NCBI RefSeq assembly: GCF_014699075.1
Contig: NZ_JACXAB010000007.1
Location: forward strand, 186,001 to 250,000
Length of the DNA stretch: 64,000 nt
Direction: 5' to 3'
Source of the DNA: Microvirga sp.
Lineage (GTDB): Bacteria; Pseudomonadota; Alphaproteobacteria; Rhizobiales; Beijerinckiaceae
Shown here: piece by piece, positions 54,318-63,227 of the stretch
Layout: the number at the start of each line of letters is the position of its first letter
Position numbering within the stretch: position 1 is the stretch's first letter
The notes under the pieces: model-generated
Database searches by the model: none
The model's input: the letters and a program-made list of their open reading frames with translations, nothing else
Told to the model about the DNA's origin: nothing
Made by a program: the position numbers and the translations under genes

Positions 54318-55964
54318 TTATTGCGTCGTGCGGTTGAGGGTGGCGAGGGCATCAGAGCTGATCGCTTGAGCTGCCCGATGGGCATCAGCGACGGATTTGA
54401 CCTGTCGGCCCCATTCCTCGGATACCCGTCGTGCCGGCTCTGGCAGGGCATCCCAGGCGGCGGCCGCCTCCACCACGTCGCCGCGCTCCAGGGCCTGCCG
54501 GATACGGGTGACGCCAGCAGGAACGCCGCTGCCGCCGGGTTCGTTCACGGGCCTGACCGTCACCACCTTGTCGGCCATGCGCAGGATGCGGTCGGTCCAG
54601 CCCTCGGCCGGGCCGCGGCTCTCGCGCAGGATCGCCGTCTCCACGGGCTCGAAGCTCTGGGCCAGCTCGGCCGGGGTCGGGGCGCCGCCTTGAGCGAAAG
54701 GTTCGAGGGGTGCCACCCGGGCCGGTTCTGTGCCGGCCTTCCGCACGCCGTCGAGCACCTCCGCATAGGGCGTGCCGCCCTGCAGGGCTTCGTTCAGCCG
54801 CCCGGCCAGCACCACGCGGGTGCCGGTCTGGCTGGCTGTCGTGACATTCCTGGTGTTCTCGGCAGCCTGCTGGGACAGGGCGGTAATGCGCTGCTCCTGC
54901 TCACTGAGGCGACGATCCGTGTCGCCAAAGCGCCGGCTGCTCTCCGCCAGCTGACGGTCGAGATCGGCAAGGCGTCGGTCGGTATCCTGGAAGCGCTGCT
55001 CGCGCTCGCCAAAGCGGCGATCGAGGTCTGCCAGACGGCGGTCGAGCTCCTGCGTAACGTTCGCTGCGTTGGCGGCGTTCTGCCCGTTCGCCCGCACCTG
55101 CTCGTCGAGGGCGCCGAGGCGGGTGGAGAGATCGGCCAGCGCGGACTCGGTCTGGGGAGAAGCCTGGGGCTGAGGTGCTTCCGGCGCGGGACGGTTGAGA
55201 GCCTCCTGCGCCTGGGATGCTGCCTGCTGGGCCGCGCCCTGGATCGCCTGGAGCCGCTGGTCGAGCTCGCCCCTGGCGGCTTCAAGAGCCTGGAGACGCC
55301 CGTCCAGAGCGGACGTGTCGCCCTGCGGCAGGCCTCCGGGTGCTGCCGGCTGCTGCCGCAATGCGTTCACACGCTGCTCGAGCTGGGCGATGCGCGGATC
55401 GCTCGGTACGGAAGCTGGATCTCGCCAGGTCTGCAATCCGTAAACGAGACCGGCGCCGACGAGGCCGCCCAGAAGGCCGGATCCGATGAGAGCCCCGGCG
55501 GAGCTGCGCCGCCCGGGAGCGGGCGGCGGAGGCACGGAATCCGCACGCGTCTCCGAACTGGAAGCTTCGTGGAAGGAGGTGCCGCTTGCAGTGGTATCCT
55601 GCCCTGCCATTTGCTCGAGGGAGGTTTCGGAGGGAAGCGTATCGGTGCCCGAACCCGAATCGAGGCTGGCCTCCGAGGACGCGACCACATCCTCCGCCGG
55701 AGGTTCGCTGCCGCTGGCGATGGTCTCGTCTGCTTGCACACCCGACAGGGTATCCGTCGCGGCGTCCGGCGCGCGGGTCTCCTCACCGACGGTATCCCGC
55801 CCAAGGGTATCCTGGCCGACAGTCTCCTGGGCGGCAGCCGCCTCGGGATCGGCCCGAACGCTGCCATCGTCGATCACGAAAGCCTTCAGGTCGATGGTGG
55901 CCGGCTCGCGCGAGGGTTTCTTGCGGGAGGATTTCGAGCGTCTGGGATCAGATGAATCGGTCAC
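54318..55964 (-). CDS. Mic60/mitofilin-like inner-membrane protein, 548 aa
   Basis: A polar acidic N-terminus (about 150 residues), one membrane helix (GALIGSGLLGGLVGAGLVYG), a long coiled coil (residues about 190 to 370), and a C-terminal conserved segment (about 400 to 540) with the AVETAILRESRG-like and RVSEEWGRQVKSVAD motifs. This matches the alphaproteobacterial homologue of mitochondrial Mic60, which shapes inner membranes and sits in heme operons. The start is GTG. Its place between hemD and hemY agrees. Confidence 0.88.
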   Translation of the reverse strand: MTDSSDPRRSKSSRKKPSREPATIDLKAFVIDDGSVRADPEAAAAQETVGQDTLGRDTVGEETRAPDAATDTLSGVQADETIASGSEPPAEDVVASSEASLDSGSGTDTLPSETSLEQMAGQDTTASGTSFHEASSSETRADSVPPPPAPGRRSSAGALIGSGLLGGLVGAGLVYGLQTWRDPASVPSDPRIAQLEQRVNALRQQPAAPGGLPQGDTSALDGRLQALEAARGELDQRLQAIQGAAQQAASQAQEALNRPAPEAPQPQASPQTESALADLSTRLGALDEQVRANGQNAANAANVTQELDRRLADLDRRFGEREQRFQDTDRRLADLDRQLAESSRRFGDTDRRLSEQEQRITALSQQAAENTRNVTTASQTGTRVVLAGRLNEALQGGTPYAEVLDGVRKAGTEPARVAPLEPFAQGGAPTPAELAQSFEPVETAILRESRGPAEGWTDRILRMADKVVTVRPVNEPGGSGVPAGVTRIRQALERGDVVEAAAAWDALPEPARRVSEEWGRQVKSVADAHRAAQAISSDALATLNRTTQ

Positions 55965-56132
55965 GGGTCACTCTTGCAGGGTCGCCAGGGAAGTATTTCT
56001 CTGGGGCGAGGTCTTCAAAAGGGCAGTGTGATAGGCAATTGAGGCAAGCTTGAGCGCAGGCTTTCGTTCCCTCAAGAGCCGGTGATCGTCCAAGATCGCA
56101 GCTTCATGGGACCATCATCCTCTCCTTATGAC

Positions 56133-56152
56133 AAAGATCCCGCACGGGGATC
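56133..56152 (-). terminator. terminator after hemD
   Basis: GATCCC pairs with GGGATC; on the minus strand TTTGTC follows. It lies 22 bases beyond the hemD stop and separates hemCD from the Mic60-like and hemY pair. Confidence 0.6.
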
Positions 56153-56174
56153 GTAGCCGAAGTCTCGGCGAAGG

Positions 56175-56870
56175 TCATGGGACCCTGTCGAGAAGCCCGA
56201 GCAGCGCTTCCTCCGAGGGCTCCTCCGCCACGAGAGCGGTGGCGCCTGCCGATTTCAGGGGCGCGGCCACGTCGGCCGACAGGCAGAGATGGGGAATGCT
56301 CAAGAGGCGCGATGCCAGACCTGCCTCCCCTGCCAACCGGATCACGAGTTCCGCGCTCCTCCGGGAATAATGGAGCGCGGCGCCGATTTGGCCAGTGCGC
56401 AGGGCCTCCCCGGCATTGCTCGGCAGCGTCTCGACGGCCTTCGCCTCGTAAGCCTCCCATGGCAGGATCGTGAAACCGGAAGCCCTCAGGGAGGCCGCCG
56501 GTTCCTCCTTGCGATGGCGCGCCGTCACGTGAAGCAGGGTCATGCCGGGCGCCAGCGTGCCGCGAATCAGCCGCACCAGGGAGAGTGCATCGCCCTCCGC
56601 CACGGTGATGCCGGCAAAGCCTGCCGCCCGCACCGGATCGGCCGTGCGCTCGCCAACGGCGAAAACGGGTTTCGACCGGTCGAGAGAAGCCAAAGCCGCT
56701 TCCGCATGGGCGCTGGTGACGATCAGGGCATCGTACGAATCGAGCGGCATCGGATCGCCTGTCGGCACGATCCGGGTCACGGGCGCCAGCAACGCCTCGT
56801 GACCGCGGGCGGCGAGCTTGTCCGCCGTGCGTGCGGCATCGTCGGGCGAGCGGGTGACGAGGACCCGCAT
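56175..56870 (-). CDS. hemD: uroporphyrinogen-III synthase, 231 aa
   Basis: A two-domain HemD protein beginning MRVLVTRSPDDAARTADKLA with the usual Rossmann-like segments (LLHVTARHRKEEPAASLRA, IGAALHYSRRSAELVIRL). It closes hydroxymethylbilane to uroporphyrinogen III. The ATG shares one base with the hemC stop (TGATG), indicating coupling with hemC. The low sequence conservation of HemD is normal. Confidence 0.9.
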   Translation of the reverse strand: MRVLVTRSPDDAARTADKLAARGHEALLAPVTRIVPTGDPMPLDSYDALIVTSAHAEAALASLDRSKPVFAVGERTADPVRAAGFAGITVAEGDALSLVRLIRGTLAPGMTLLHVTARHRKEEPAASLRASGFTILPWEAYEAKAVETLPSNAGEALRTGQIGAALHYSRRSAELVIRLAGEAGLASRLLSIPHLCLSADVAAPLKSAGATALVAEEPSEEALLGLLDRVP

Positions 56871-57811
56871 CAGGGTTTGAGGAAATCCGGCGGCATGCGC
56901 GCGCGCAGCTCAGATCCGGCATCGCGCCCGAGGGCCACCGCATCCTCGGGCAAGCCGCGGCGCAGGGCCTCCAGGCTCTCCGATCCGTCCGGGCGCAGCA
57001 CGAGGCCGCGGAATTCGAGTTCGCCGCCGACGAGCCGCGCATGCCCCGCGATGGGGGTGCGGCAGGAGCCGTCGAGGATGGTGAGAAAGGCCCGCTCGGC
57101 CGCGAGTGCCTGACCGGTCGGAGCATCGAGGATCGGGGCAATCGCCTGGCGCACCCGCTCGTCCTCGGCCCGGATCGCAATGGCGATGGCCCCCTGCCCG
57201 ACCGCCGGCAGGAAGTCGTCCGTCTCCAGCATCGTGGTCACGTGGTCGGTCAGCCCGAGGCGGCGCAGGCCCGCCATGGCGAGAAGCGTCGCGTCGACCT
57301 CGCCGCGCTCCAGCTTGGCGAGCCGCGTCTGCACATTGCCGCGAAGCAACGTGACCTGGAGATCGGGCCGCAGGCGGCGAATCTGCGCCTGGCGCCGCAG
57401 CGACGCGGAGCCCACCACGGCGCCCTGCGGCAGGTCGCTGATGCTCTTGAAGCGGTGGCTGATGAAGGCGTCGCGCACGTCCTCGCGCGGCAGGAAGCCG
57501 GCGATCACGATACCCTCCGGCAGGGTGGTCGGCAGGTCCTTGGCGGAATGGACCGCAAGATCGATCGAGCCTTCGAGCAGCGCGATGTCGAGCTCCTTGG
57601 TGAAGAGCCCCTTGCCGCCCGCCTCCGACAGGGGCCGGTCCTGAATGGCGTCGCCCGTGGTCTTGATGATCGACAGGGGCAGGTGCTCCACGGTCCAGCC
57701 ATCCCCGGTCGAACCGTGGGCGGCGAACAGCCGGTCTTGCGTCTCGTGGGCCTGGGCCAGCGCCAGCGGGCTGCCTCGCGTACCGATGACCAGGGTGGGT
57801 GAAGCGGCCAT
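56870..57811 (-). CDS. hemC: hydroxymethylbilane synthase, 313 aa
   Basis: The dipyrromethane-binding Cys lies in ILDGSCRTPIAGHARL; the substrate-binding Arg and Asp segments (TRGSPLALAQAHE, SLRRQAQIRRLRPDLQ, AVHSAKDLPTTLPEG) are present. It polymerises four porphobilinogen units. The ATG at 57811 has AGGAGAG upstream; the frame extends to 57928 without good composition. It is divergent from tsaD across 122 bases. Confidence 0.97.
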   Translation of the reverse strand: MAASPTLVIGTRGSPLALAQAHETQDRLFAAHGSTGDGWTVEHLPLSIIKTTGDAIQDRPLSEAGGKGLFTKELDIALLEGSIDLAVHSAKDLPTTLPEGIVIAGFLPREDVRDAFISHRFKSISDLPQGAVVGSASLRRQAQIRRLRPDLQVTLLRGNVQTRLAKLERGEVDATLLAMAGLRRLGLTDHVTTMLETDDFLPAVGQGAIAIAIRAEDERVRQAIAPILDAPTGQALAAERAFLTILDGSCRTPIAGHARLVGGELEFRGLVLRPDGSESLEALRRGLPEDAVALGRDAGSELRARMPPDFLKP

Positions 57812-57933
57812 TCCGGTTCTGCTCTCCTGAAGAATGATTTCGGCGTTTGATCTTGTGCGGCGCGGCGGACTATAGGGGGAGGAGCGCCGGGCCGGAAGCC
57901 CGGACAACACCTTAAATCGAGCAGCCACCGACC

Positions 57934-58989
57934 ATGCGCATTCTAGGCATCGAGACCACCTGCGACGAGACTGCGGCCGCTGTCGTGGGTGTCGGCTTCG
58001 ACGGACGGGGCGAGATCCTGTCCAACGAGGTGTTGAGCCAGATCGCCGAGCACGCCCGCTACGGCGGCGTGGTGCCGGAGATCGCGGCGCGCGCCCATGT
58101 GGAGGTGATCGATCGGCTGATCGCGCGCGCGCTGAAAAACGCGAACTGCTCCGTAAAGGACATCGACGGCATCGCCGTGGCGGCCGGCCCCGGCCTCATC
58201 GGCGGCGTGCTGGTGGGGCTCACCACGGCCAAAGCCATCGCGCTCGTGACCCGTAAACCCCTGATGGCGGTGAACCATCTCGAAGCCCATGCGCTCACCG
58301 CGCGGCTCACCGACGGCATCGGCTTCCCGTACCTGCTGCTGCTCGCCTCCGGCGGCCACACCCAGCTCGTGGCGGTGCGCGGCGTCGGCGATTACGTGCG
58401 CATCGGCACCACCATCGACGACGCCATCGGCGAGGCCTTCGACAAGGTCGCCAAGATGCTGGGGCTGCCCTATCCCGGCGGCCCGCATGTGGAGAGCGAG
58501 GCCGCGAAGGGCAATCCGGAGCGCTTCGCCTTCCCGCGCCCGATGCAGGGCCGGAAGGAGCCGAACTTTTCCCTCTCCGGCCTCAAGACGGCTGTCAGGA
58601 TCGAAGCGGAGAAGATCGCGCCGCTCACCGCCAGCGACATTGCCGATCTCTGCGCCAGCTTCCAGGCCGCCATCGTCGACGTGGTGGTGGACCGCACCCG
58701 CGTGGGGCTTCGCGCCTTCCGTGAGATCGCCGGCCATCCGGCGGCCCTCGTGGTGGCCGGCGGCGTTGCGGCCAACCAGGGCATGCGCCAGGGGCTGCAG
58801 CGGCTCGCGGTCGAAGCCGGCCTCAAGCTCGTGGCGCCGCCCGTGCACCTGTGTGGCGACAACGGGGCGATGATCGCCTGGGCGGGTCTCGAGCGCATGC
58901 GCCTCGGCCTCATCGACGACATCGGCGCCCCGGCCCGCGCCCGCTGGCCCCTCGACACCAGCCGCGACGAGGCGGGAGCGAAGGCGTGA
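57934..58989 (+). CDS. tsaD: tRNA N6-adenosine threonylcarbamoyltransferase, 351 aa
   Basis: The iron-binding His pair in [13 protein letters not shown] and the ASKHA fold motifs ([47 protein letters not shown]) are complete. With TsaB, TsaC and TsaE it makes the essential t6A modification at position 37 of ANN-decoding tRNAs. It begins an apparent operon with an acetyltransferase and gpsA. Confidence 0.97.
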   Translation: MRILGIETTCDETAAAVVGVGFDGRGEILSNEVLSQIAEHARYGGVVPEIAARAHVEVIDRLIARALKNANCSVKDIDGIAVAAGPGLIGGVLVGLTTAKAIALVTRKPLMAVNHLEAHALTARLTDGIGFPYLLLLASGGHTQLVAVRGVGDYVRIGTTIDDAIGEAFDKVAKMLGLPYPGGPHVESEAAKGNPERFAFPRPMQGRKEPNFSLSGLKTAVRIEAEKIAPLTASDIADLCASFQAAIVDVVVDRTRVGLRAFREIAGHPAALVVAGGVAANQGMRQGLQRLAVEAGLKLVAPPVHLCGDNGAMIAWAGLERMRLGLIDDIGAPARARWPLDTSRDEAGAKA

Positions 58990-59561
58990 TGCTGCCCTGT
59001 CCTCAAGAGATTCGCACGGAACGGCTGATCCTGCGCCGCTGGCGCGAGGAGGATTGGCCGCTTTATGCCCGCCTCAACGCGGACGAACACGTGATGCGCT
59101 TCTTCTTCAAGATGCGCAGCCGGGAGGAGAGCGACCAGGAGGCGCGCTGGCTCGACGAACGCTTCGACCTGGACGGTTTCGGCCCCTGGGCCGTGGAGGC
59201 GCCCGGCGTCGCACCGTTCATCGGCTTCGTCGGATGCTGGCGCACCGTGCGCGAACTGCCCTTCACGCCGGCCGTCGAGATCGGCTGGCGACTCGACGCC
59301 CCTTATTGGGGCAAGGGCTATGCAGGGGAGGCTGCAATGGCCTCCTTGAGGGACGTGTTCAATCGAACGGATCTTTCTGAAATCGTCGCCTATACGGCGT
59401 CGCAGAACGAGCCCTCCCGCCGGGTGATGGAGAAGCTCGGCATGACCCATGATGCGATGGGTGATTTCGATCATCCGGCCATCCCAGAAGGTCATCCCCT
59501 GCGCAGGAGTGCACTCTACCGGATCACGCGCCAAGTCTTTCTGGCCTCCGATCCGGCCTGA
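58989..59561 (+). CDS. GNAT acetyltransferase, RimJ/RimL-type, 190 aa
   Basis: The acetyl-CoA binding core (YWGKGYAGEAAMASLRDVF) and the downstream segment (AYTASQNEPSRRVMEKLGM) fit the family, and the N-terminus has the usual IRTERLILRRWREEDW. The ATG overlaps the tsaD stop as TGATG, so it is translated with tsaD. Substrate unknown. A GTG one codon earlier is an alternative start. Confidence 0.92.
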   Translation: MLPCPQEIRTERLILRRWREEDWPLYARLNADEHVMRFFFKMRSREESDQEARWLDERFDLDGFGPWAVEAPGVAPFIGFVGCWRTVRELPFTPAVEIGWRLDAPYWGKGYAGEAAMASLRDVFNRTDLSEIVAYTASQNEPSRRVMEKLGMTHDAMGDFDHPAIPEGHPLRRSALYRITRQVFLASDPA

Positions 59562-59576
59562 GCAGGAGGACGGGTC

Positions 59577-60560
59577 ATGAGCACCATCGGCATTGCCGGA
59601 GCCGGAGCCTGGGGAACGGCGCTGGCCAATGCGGCCGCTGCCGCCGGCAACGACGTGGTGCTGTGGATGCGCTCGGCCGAGCAGGCGTCAACGCTGGCAG
59701 CCACGCGCACGAATGAGCGCTGCCTGCCGGGTATTGCGCTGCACGAGCGCATCAGGCCGACGGCCGATCTGAGCGCGCTTGCCGCGTCCAGCGCCGTTCT
59801 TCTCGTGACGCCCGCGCAGACCACGCGCGAGGTGACGGCAGCCCTCGCCCGCGTGCTGCCGCCCGCAACGCCGCTGGTGCTCTGCGCCAAAGGCATCGAA
59901 CGCGGCAGCAGGGCCTTCCTCTGCGACGTGGTCGCGGAGGTGCGCTCCGGCGCGCCCGTGGCCGTGCTGTCGGGCCCCAGCTTCGCCCATGACGTGGCCC
60001 GCGGCCTGCCCACCGCGGTGACGCTCGCCTGCCGCGACGCGGTATTGGCCGAAGCCTTGGCCAATGCAATCTCCGGGCCCACATTCCGCGTCTACCATCG
60101 CGCCGACGTGCGCGGCGTCGAGATCGGCGGCGCGGCCAAGAACGTGCTGGCCATCGCCTGCGGGGCCGTGGCGGGCAAGGGCCTCGGCGAGAGCGCCAAA
60201 GCTGCCCTCATTGCCCGTGGCTTCGCCGAACTCCTGCGTTTCGCCCGCGCCTATGGCGGCAACCCTGAGACCCTCATGGGGCTGTCCGGCCTCGGCGATC
60301 TGGTGCTCACCTGCTCCACCGCGCAATCGCGCAACTTCGCCTTCGGCCAGCGCCTCGGCCAGGGAATGAGCGTCGAAGAGGCCGCCGGCGGCAAGCTGGT
60401 GGAGGGCGCGGCCACCGCAAGCGCCCTCGTGGCGCTGGCGCGCGCGAAAGCCATCGATATGCCGATTGCGGAAGCCGTCGAGCAGATCCTGTCCGGCGCA
60501 TGGACGCTCGATCAGGCTGTCGATGCGCTGATGAACCGACCGATCAAGTCCGAGCACTAG
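59577..60560 (+). CDS. gpsA: NAD(P)-dependent glycerol-3-phosphate dehydrogenase, 327 aa
   Basis: The nucleotide-binding GxGxxG motif (IAGAGAWGTALANA) begins the protein; the catalytic Lys is in EIGGAAKNVLAIACGAV, and the substrate-binding segment (ESAKAALIARGFAE, GLSGLGDLVLTCST) follows. It makes glycerol 3-phosphate for phospholipids. It lies 15 bases after the acetyltransferase gene. A palindromic repeat begins at the base after its stop. Confidence 0.97.
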   Translation: MSTIGIAGAGAWGTALANAAAAAGNDVVLWMRSAEQASTLAATRTNERCLPGIALHERIRPTADLSALAASSAVLLVTPAQTTREVTAALARVLPPATPLVLCAKGIERGSRAFLCDVVAEVRSGAPVAVLSGPSFAHDVARGLPTAVTLACRDAVLAEALANAISGPTFRVYHRADVRGVEIGGAAKNVLAIACGAVAGKGLGESAKAALIARGFAELLRFARAYGGNPETLMGLSGLGDLVLTCSTAQSRNFAFGQRLGQGMSVEEAAGGKLVEGAATASALVALARAKAIDMPIAEAVEQILSGAWTLDQAVDALMNRPIKSEH

Positions 60561-60687
60561 AGCATCGGACCCAAAAGTGGATTTGCACTTTTGGGTCCGA
60601 TGCTCATCTTCTTGACTTGCGCATCGTGTGGACCGGAAAACCGGATCCACTTTTCGCTAGCGCGGCCCGCTGGGTCCGCACGATGCG
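60561..60687. repeat. palindromic intergenic repeat, copy 3 (fullest)
   Basis: The first module (60561-60604) is a perfect 19-bp inverted repeat, AGCATCGGACCCAAAAGTG, around GATTTG. The second (60619-60687) is a longer hairpin with GCGCATCGTG and CACGATGCGC ends and an inner CCGG-AAAA-CCGG pairing. The first module begins at the base after the gpsA stop codon and may end its transcript. Related copies lie at 24177 and 52348. Confidence 0.85.
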
Positions 60688-60738
60688 CTAAAGCGACACG
60701 CAAAGATTTCGCGATGCTGATAAAGGGGTAAGCAGAAC

Positions 60739-61152
60739 ATGGCCCATTGGCTCTACAAGTCCGAACCCTCCGTCTGGTCCTGGGATGCCCAAGTCGCCGA
60801 AGGCGCGAAAGGCACCCACTGGAACGGCGTGCGCAATCATGTCGCCAAGCAGAACCTGATGGCGATGAAAAAGGGCGAGCACGGCTTCTTCTATCATTCG
60901 AACGAGGGCAAGGCCGTGGTCGGCATCGTCGAGGTGATCCGGGAATACTACCCGGATCACACGGACGAGACGGGCAAGTTCGGCATGGTGGACATCAAGG
61001 CCGTGAAGCCATTCCCGAAACCCGTGACCCTCGACGACATCAAGAAGCAGCCCGGCCTCGAGAAGATGATCCTCATCAACAATTCCCGCCTCTCGGTGCA
61101 GCCGGTGACGGACGAGGAATGGGCCATCGTGTGCCGGATGGGTGGGCTGTGA
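60739..61152 (+). CDS. EVE domain protein, 137 aa
   Basis: An EVE/PUA-like fold protein with the typical start (MAHWLYKSEPSVWSWD) and segments WNGVRNHVAKQNLMAMKKGE, GFFYHSN and GIVEVIREYYPD. EVE domains bind modified bases in DNA or RNA and occur in nucleic-acid modification or restriction. It lies 21 bases before the nitrilase-family gene. Length is normal. Confidence 0.92.
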   Translation: MAHWLYKSEPSVWSWDAQVAEGAKGTHWNGVRNHVAKQNLMAMKKGEHGFFYHSNEGKAVVGIVEVIREYYPDHTDETGKFGMVDIKAVKPFPKPVTLDDIKKQPGLEKMILINNSRLSVQPVTDEEWAIVCRMGGL

Positions 61153-61173
61153 AGATAAAGGGGCTTTGACGTC

Positions 61174-61947
61174 ATGAAGGTTACCGTCTGTCAGATCGAC
61201 TGCCGACCCGATCATCTCGATGAGGCCTTGCAAGGCCTTGCCGCGCATGTGGCGAAAGAGGCGTCGGACTTCCTGCTGGTGCCGGAGATGTGCTTCGGCG
61301 AGTGGCTGGCGGCCGCTCCTGAGCCGGATGCCGCCCAGTGGCAGAAGGCAGTGGCTCTGCATGATGCGCGTATCGCGCGCATGTCCACGTTGAACGCCAG
61401 GGCCGTCATGGGCACGCGGCCCATCGTCATGCCGCATGGCAGCCGGCGCAACGAGGCTTATGTGTGGACCGAGGACGCGGGCGCCGTGCCTGTGCATCAG
61501 AAATACTACCTTCCCGATGAGGAGGGCTATTACGAGCATACCTGGTACGAGCGCGGTCCGGGCACCTTCGACATCGCGCGGGCGCTGGGCATGCGCATCG
61601 GCGTGCAGATCTGCACCGAGATGTGGTTTTTCGAGTGGGCGCGCCACTACGCGGCGGGCCGCGCCGATCTCCTGTGCGTTCCGCGGGCGACGCCGCATGG
61701 ATCCACCCGCAAGTGGCTGGCTGGCGGCCAGGCGGCTGCGGTCTGCTCGGGCGCCTATTGCCTGTCGTCCAACCTCTGGGCGCCGCCGGGTTACAAGGCC
61801 AATTGCGGCGGCCTCGGCTGGGTGGTGGACCCGGAAGGCACCGTGCTGGCCGAGACCACGCCGGAGGCGCCCTATGCGACCGTTGAGATCGACCTCGCCT
61901 TCGCACGCGCCAGCAAGACGACCTACCCGCGCTACGTGCCCGAGTGA
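61174..61947 (+). CDS. carbon-nitrogen hydrolase (nitrilase superfamily), 257 aa
   Basis: The Glu-Lys-Cys triad is present: Glu38 in LLVPEMCF, Lys110 in HQKYYLPDE and Cys147 in VQICTEMWF. Members hydrolyse amides or carbamoyl compounds. The length matches the omega-amidase or N-carbamoyl-type branches, but the substrate is unknown. It is 21 bases after the EVE gene and probably in the same transcript. Confidence 0.92.
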   Translation: MKVTVCQIDCRPDHLDEALQGLAAHVAKEASDFLLVPEMCFGEWLAAAPEPDAAQWQKAVALHDARIARMSTLNARAVMGTRPIVMPHGSRRNEAYVWTEDAGAVPVHQKYYLPDEEGYYEHTWYERGPGTFDIARALGMRIGVQICTEMWFFEWARHYAAGRADLLCVPRATPHGSTRKWLAGGQAAAVCSGAYCLSSNLWAPPGYKANCGGLGWVVDPEGTVLAETTPEAPYATVEIDLAFARASKTTYPRYVPE

Positions 61948-61962
61948 AGCCGACAGTCACAA

Positions 61963-62208
61963 TCAGAGCCGCTGGGTGAGACGCTGTCCGATCCAGTCCT
62001 GGGCCGCATCCAGGTCGGCAAAGGCCGGATAGTTCACGCCGCCCAAGGGGCCGAAGCCCGCCTCCAGGAACCATTGCCCCGGCGCCACCTCGTTCCGGTC
62101 CGACAACCGCACCAGCACGGCCACCAGCCGCTGGCTCCCGTCGAACACCAGCACGCCTTCTTCTTCGAAGCCGGTGTGCACCCGGACAGGCTGAAGGGTG
62201 AGGCTCAT
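61963..62208 (-). CDS. hypothetical protein, 81 aa, coupled to Crp/Fnr gene
   Basis: The ATG overlaps the regulator stop as ATGA, so it is translationally coupled to it. The protein starts MSLTLQPVRVHTGFEEEG and has predicted strands (GVLVFDGSQRLVAVLVRLS) and a C-terminal helix (AAQDWIGQRLTQRL). No known domain. It converges on the nitrilase-family gene. Confidence 0.7.
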   Translation of the reverse strand: MSLTLQPVRVHTGFEEEGVLVFDGSQRLVAVLVRLSDRNEVAPGQWFLEAGFGPLGGVNYPAFADLDAAQDWIGQRLTQRL

Positions 62209-62948
62209 GCGTCGCCCTCCCGCTCCAGATGCAGGTAGAGCGGGTCGAACTCGCCCGCCTCCTTCAGGCGTTCCCAATCGGGGACGATCAACTGGGTGCC
62301 CCTGGTCTGGACGAGGCCGTTCGCCCGCATGGCCTGGAGAACCCGGTTCACGTGAACATTGCTGGTGCCGATGGCATCGGCCAGCTCAACCTGGGTGATG
62401 GGCAGGTCGAAGGTGTCGTCCTCCACGAGCCCCACCGCCTTCAGGCGCACCAGGAACTCGCACAGAAGATGAGCCAGCCGGGTATAGGCCTCGCGCCGTC
62501 CGACGTTGAGCAGCCATTCCCGGAAGATCGAGGCATCCACCAGGGTCTCGCGCCAGAAGGCAGCGGCGATGCGGGGATGGCGCTCGCACACCCGGCGCAT
62601 GTGCTCATGCTGGATGAACCCGACCGTGCAGGGGCTGATCGTGGCGACGCTGTTGTCCATGACCTCCAGGTGCAGGCTCTGCAGGTCGGGAATGTCGCCG
62701 GGAACATGGAAGGCCATGATCTGGCGCTTGCCCTCGGTGGTGAGCTTGTAGACCTGGGTGATGCCCTCCAGCAGCAGGCAACACTGGGAGGGCCGGTCGC
62801 CGATGCGCACGACGTCCTGATCCGCCTTGAGAACCGTGACCTGCACGGGCACGTCCCGAAGGGCCTGCCTCTCCTCCTCGGACAGGGGAAAGATGCTGTC
62901 CAGCTTGCGGATCATCAGGGCTTGAGGCGAGTGAGGGCCGGCTATCAT
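62205..62948 (-). CDS. Crp/Fnr family transcriptional regulator, 247 aa
   Basis: A cyclic-nucleotide-binding-like domain (about 20 to 140) followed by a Crp-type HTH (LPITQVELADAIGTSNVHVN, then RVLQAMRANGLVQT). The usual cAMP-binding Arg/Ser pair is not clearly seen, and no Fnr Cys cluster is present, so it belongs to the less characterised branch common in Hyphomicrobiales. It is divergent from acs across 279 bases and could regulate it. Confidence 0.93.
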   Translation of the reverse strand: MIAGPHSPQALMIRKLDSIFPLSEEERQALRDVPVQVTVLKADQDVVRIGDRPSQCCLLLEGITQVYKLTTEGKRQIMAFHVPGDIPDLQSLHLEVMDNSVATISPCTVGFIQHEHMRRVCERHPRIAAAFWRETLVDASIFREWLLNVGRREAYTRLAHLLCEFLVRLKAVGLVEDDTFDLPITQVELADAIGTSNVHVNRVLQAMRANGLVQTRGTQLIVPDWERLKEAGEFDPLYLHLEREGDA

Positions 62949-63227
62949 CCTTGCATGTCCTGTCGCGCCCCACGGCGGGAGCGGCTCCGATCAATGACTG
63001 ACGGGGCGATAACAACGCTGCGCGGCAATTGTGCCGAACCCGGTTGCATCGGCATAGGGAACTGGCTCTTGCGCGGTCGCCCGCTCCCGGTGTCTCTGCC
63101 GCGCTTGTGCACTGCACCCCGAAAGTAGCAAAGACCAAAGTCCGATCCCGGCCCCGCTTGCCCGACCCCTGGCTCTTTCCGTACATCTAGCGCTAAATTC
63201 ATCCCGAAAATGTCTGGGAGAAGCGCC

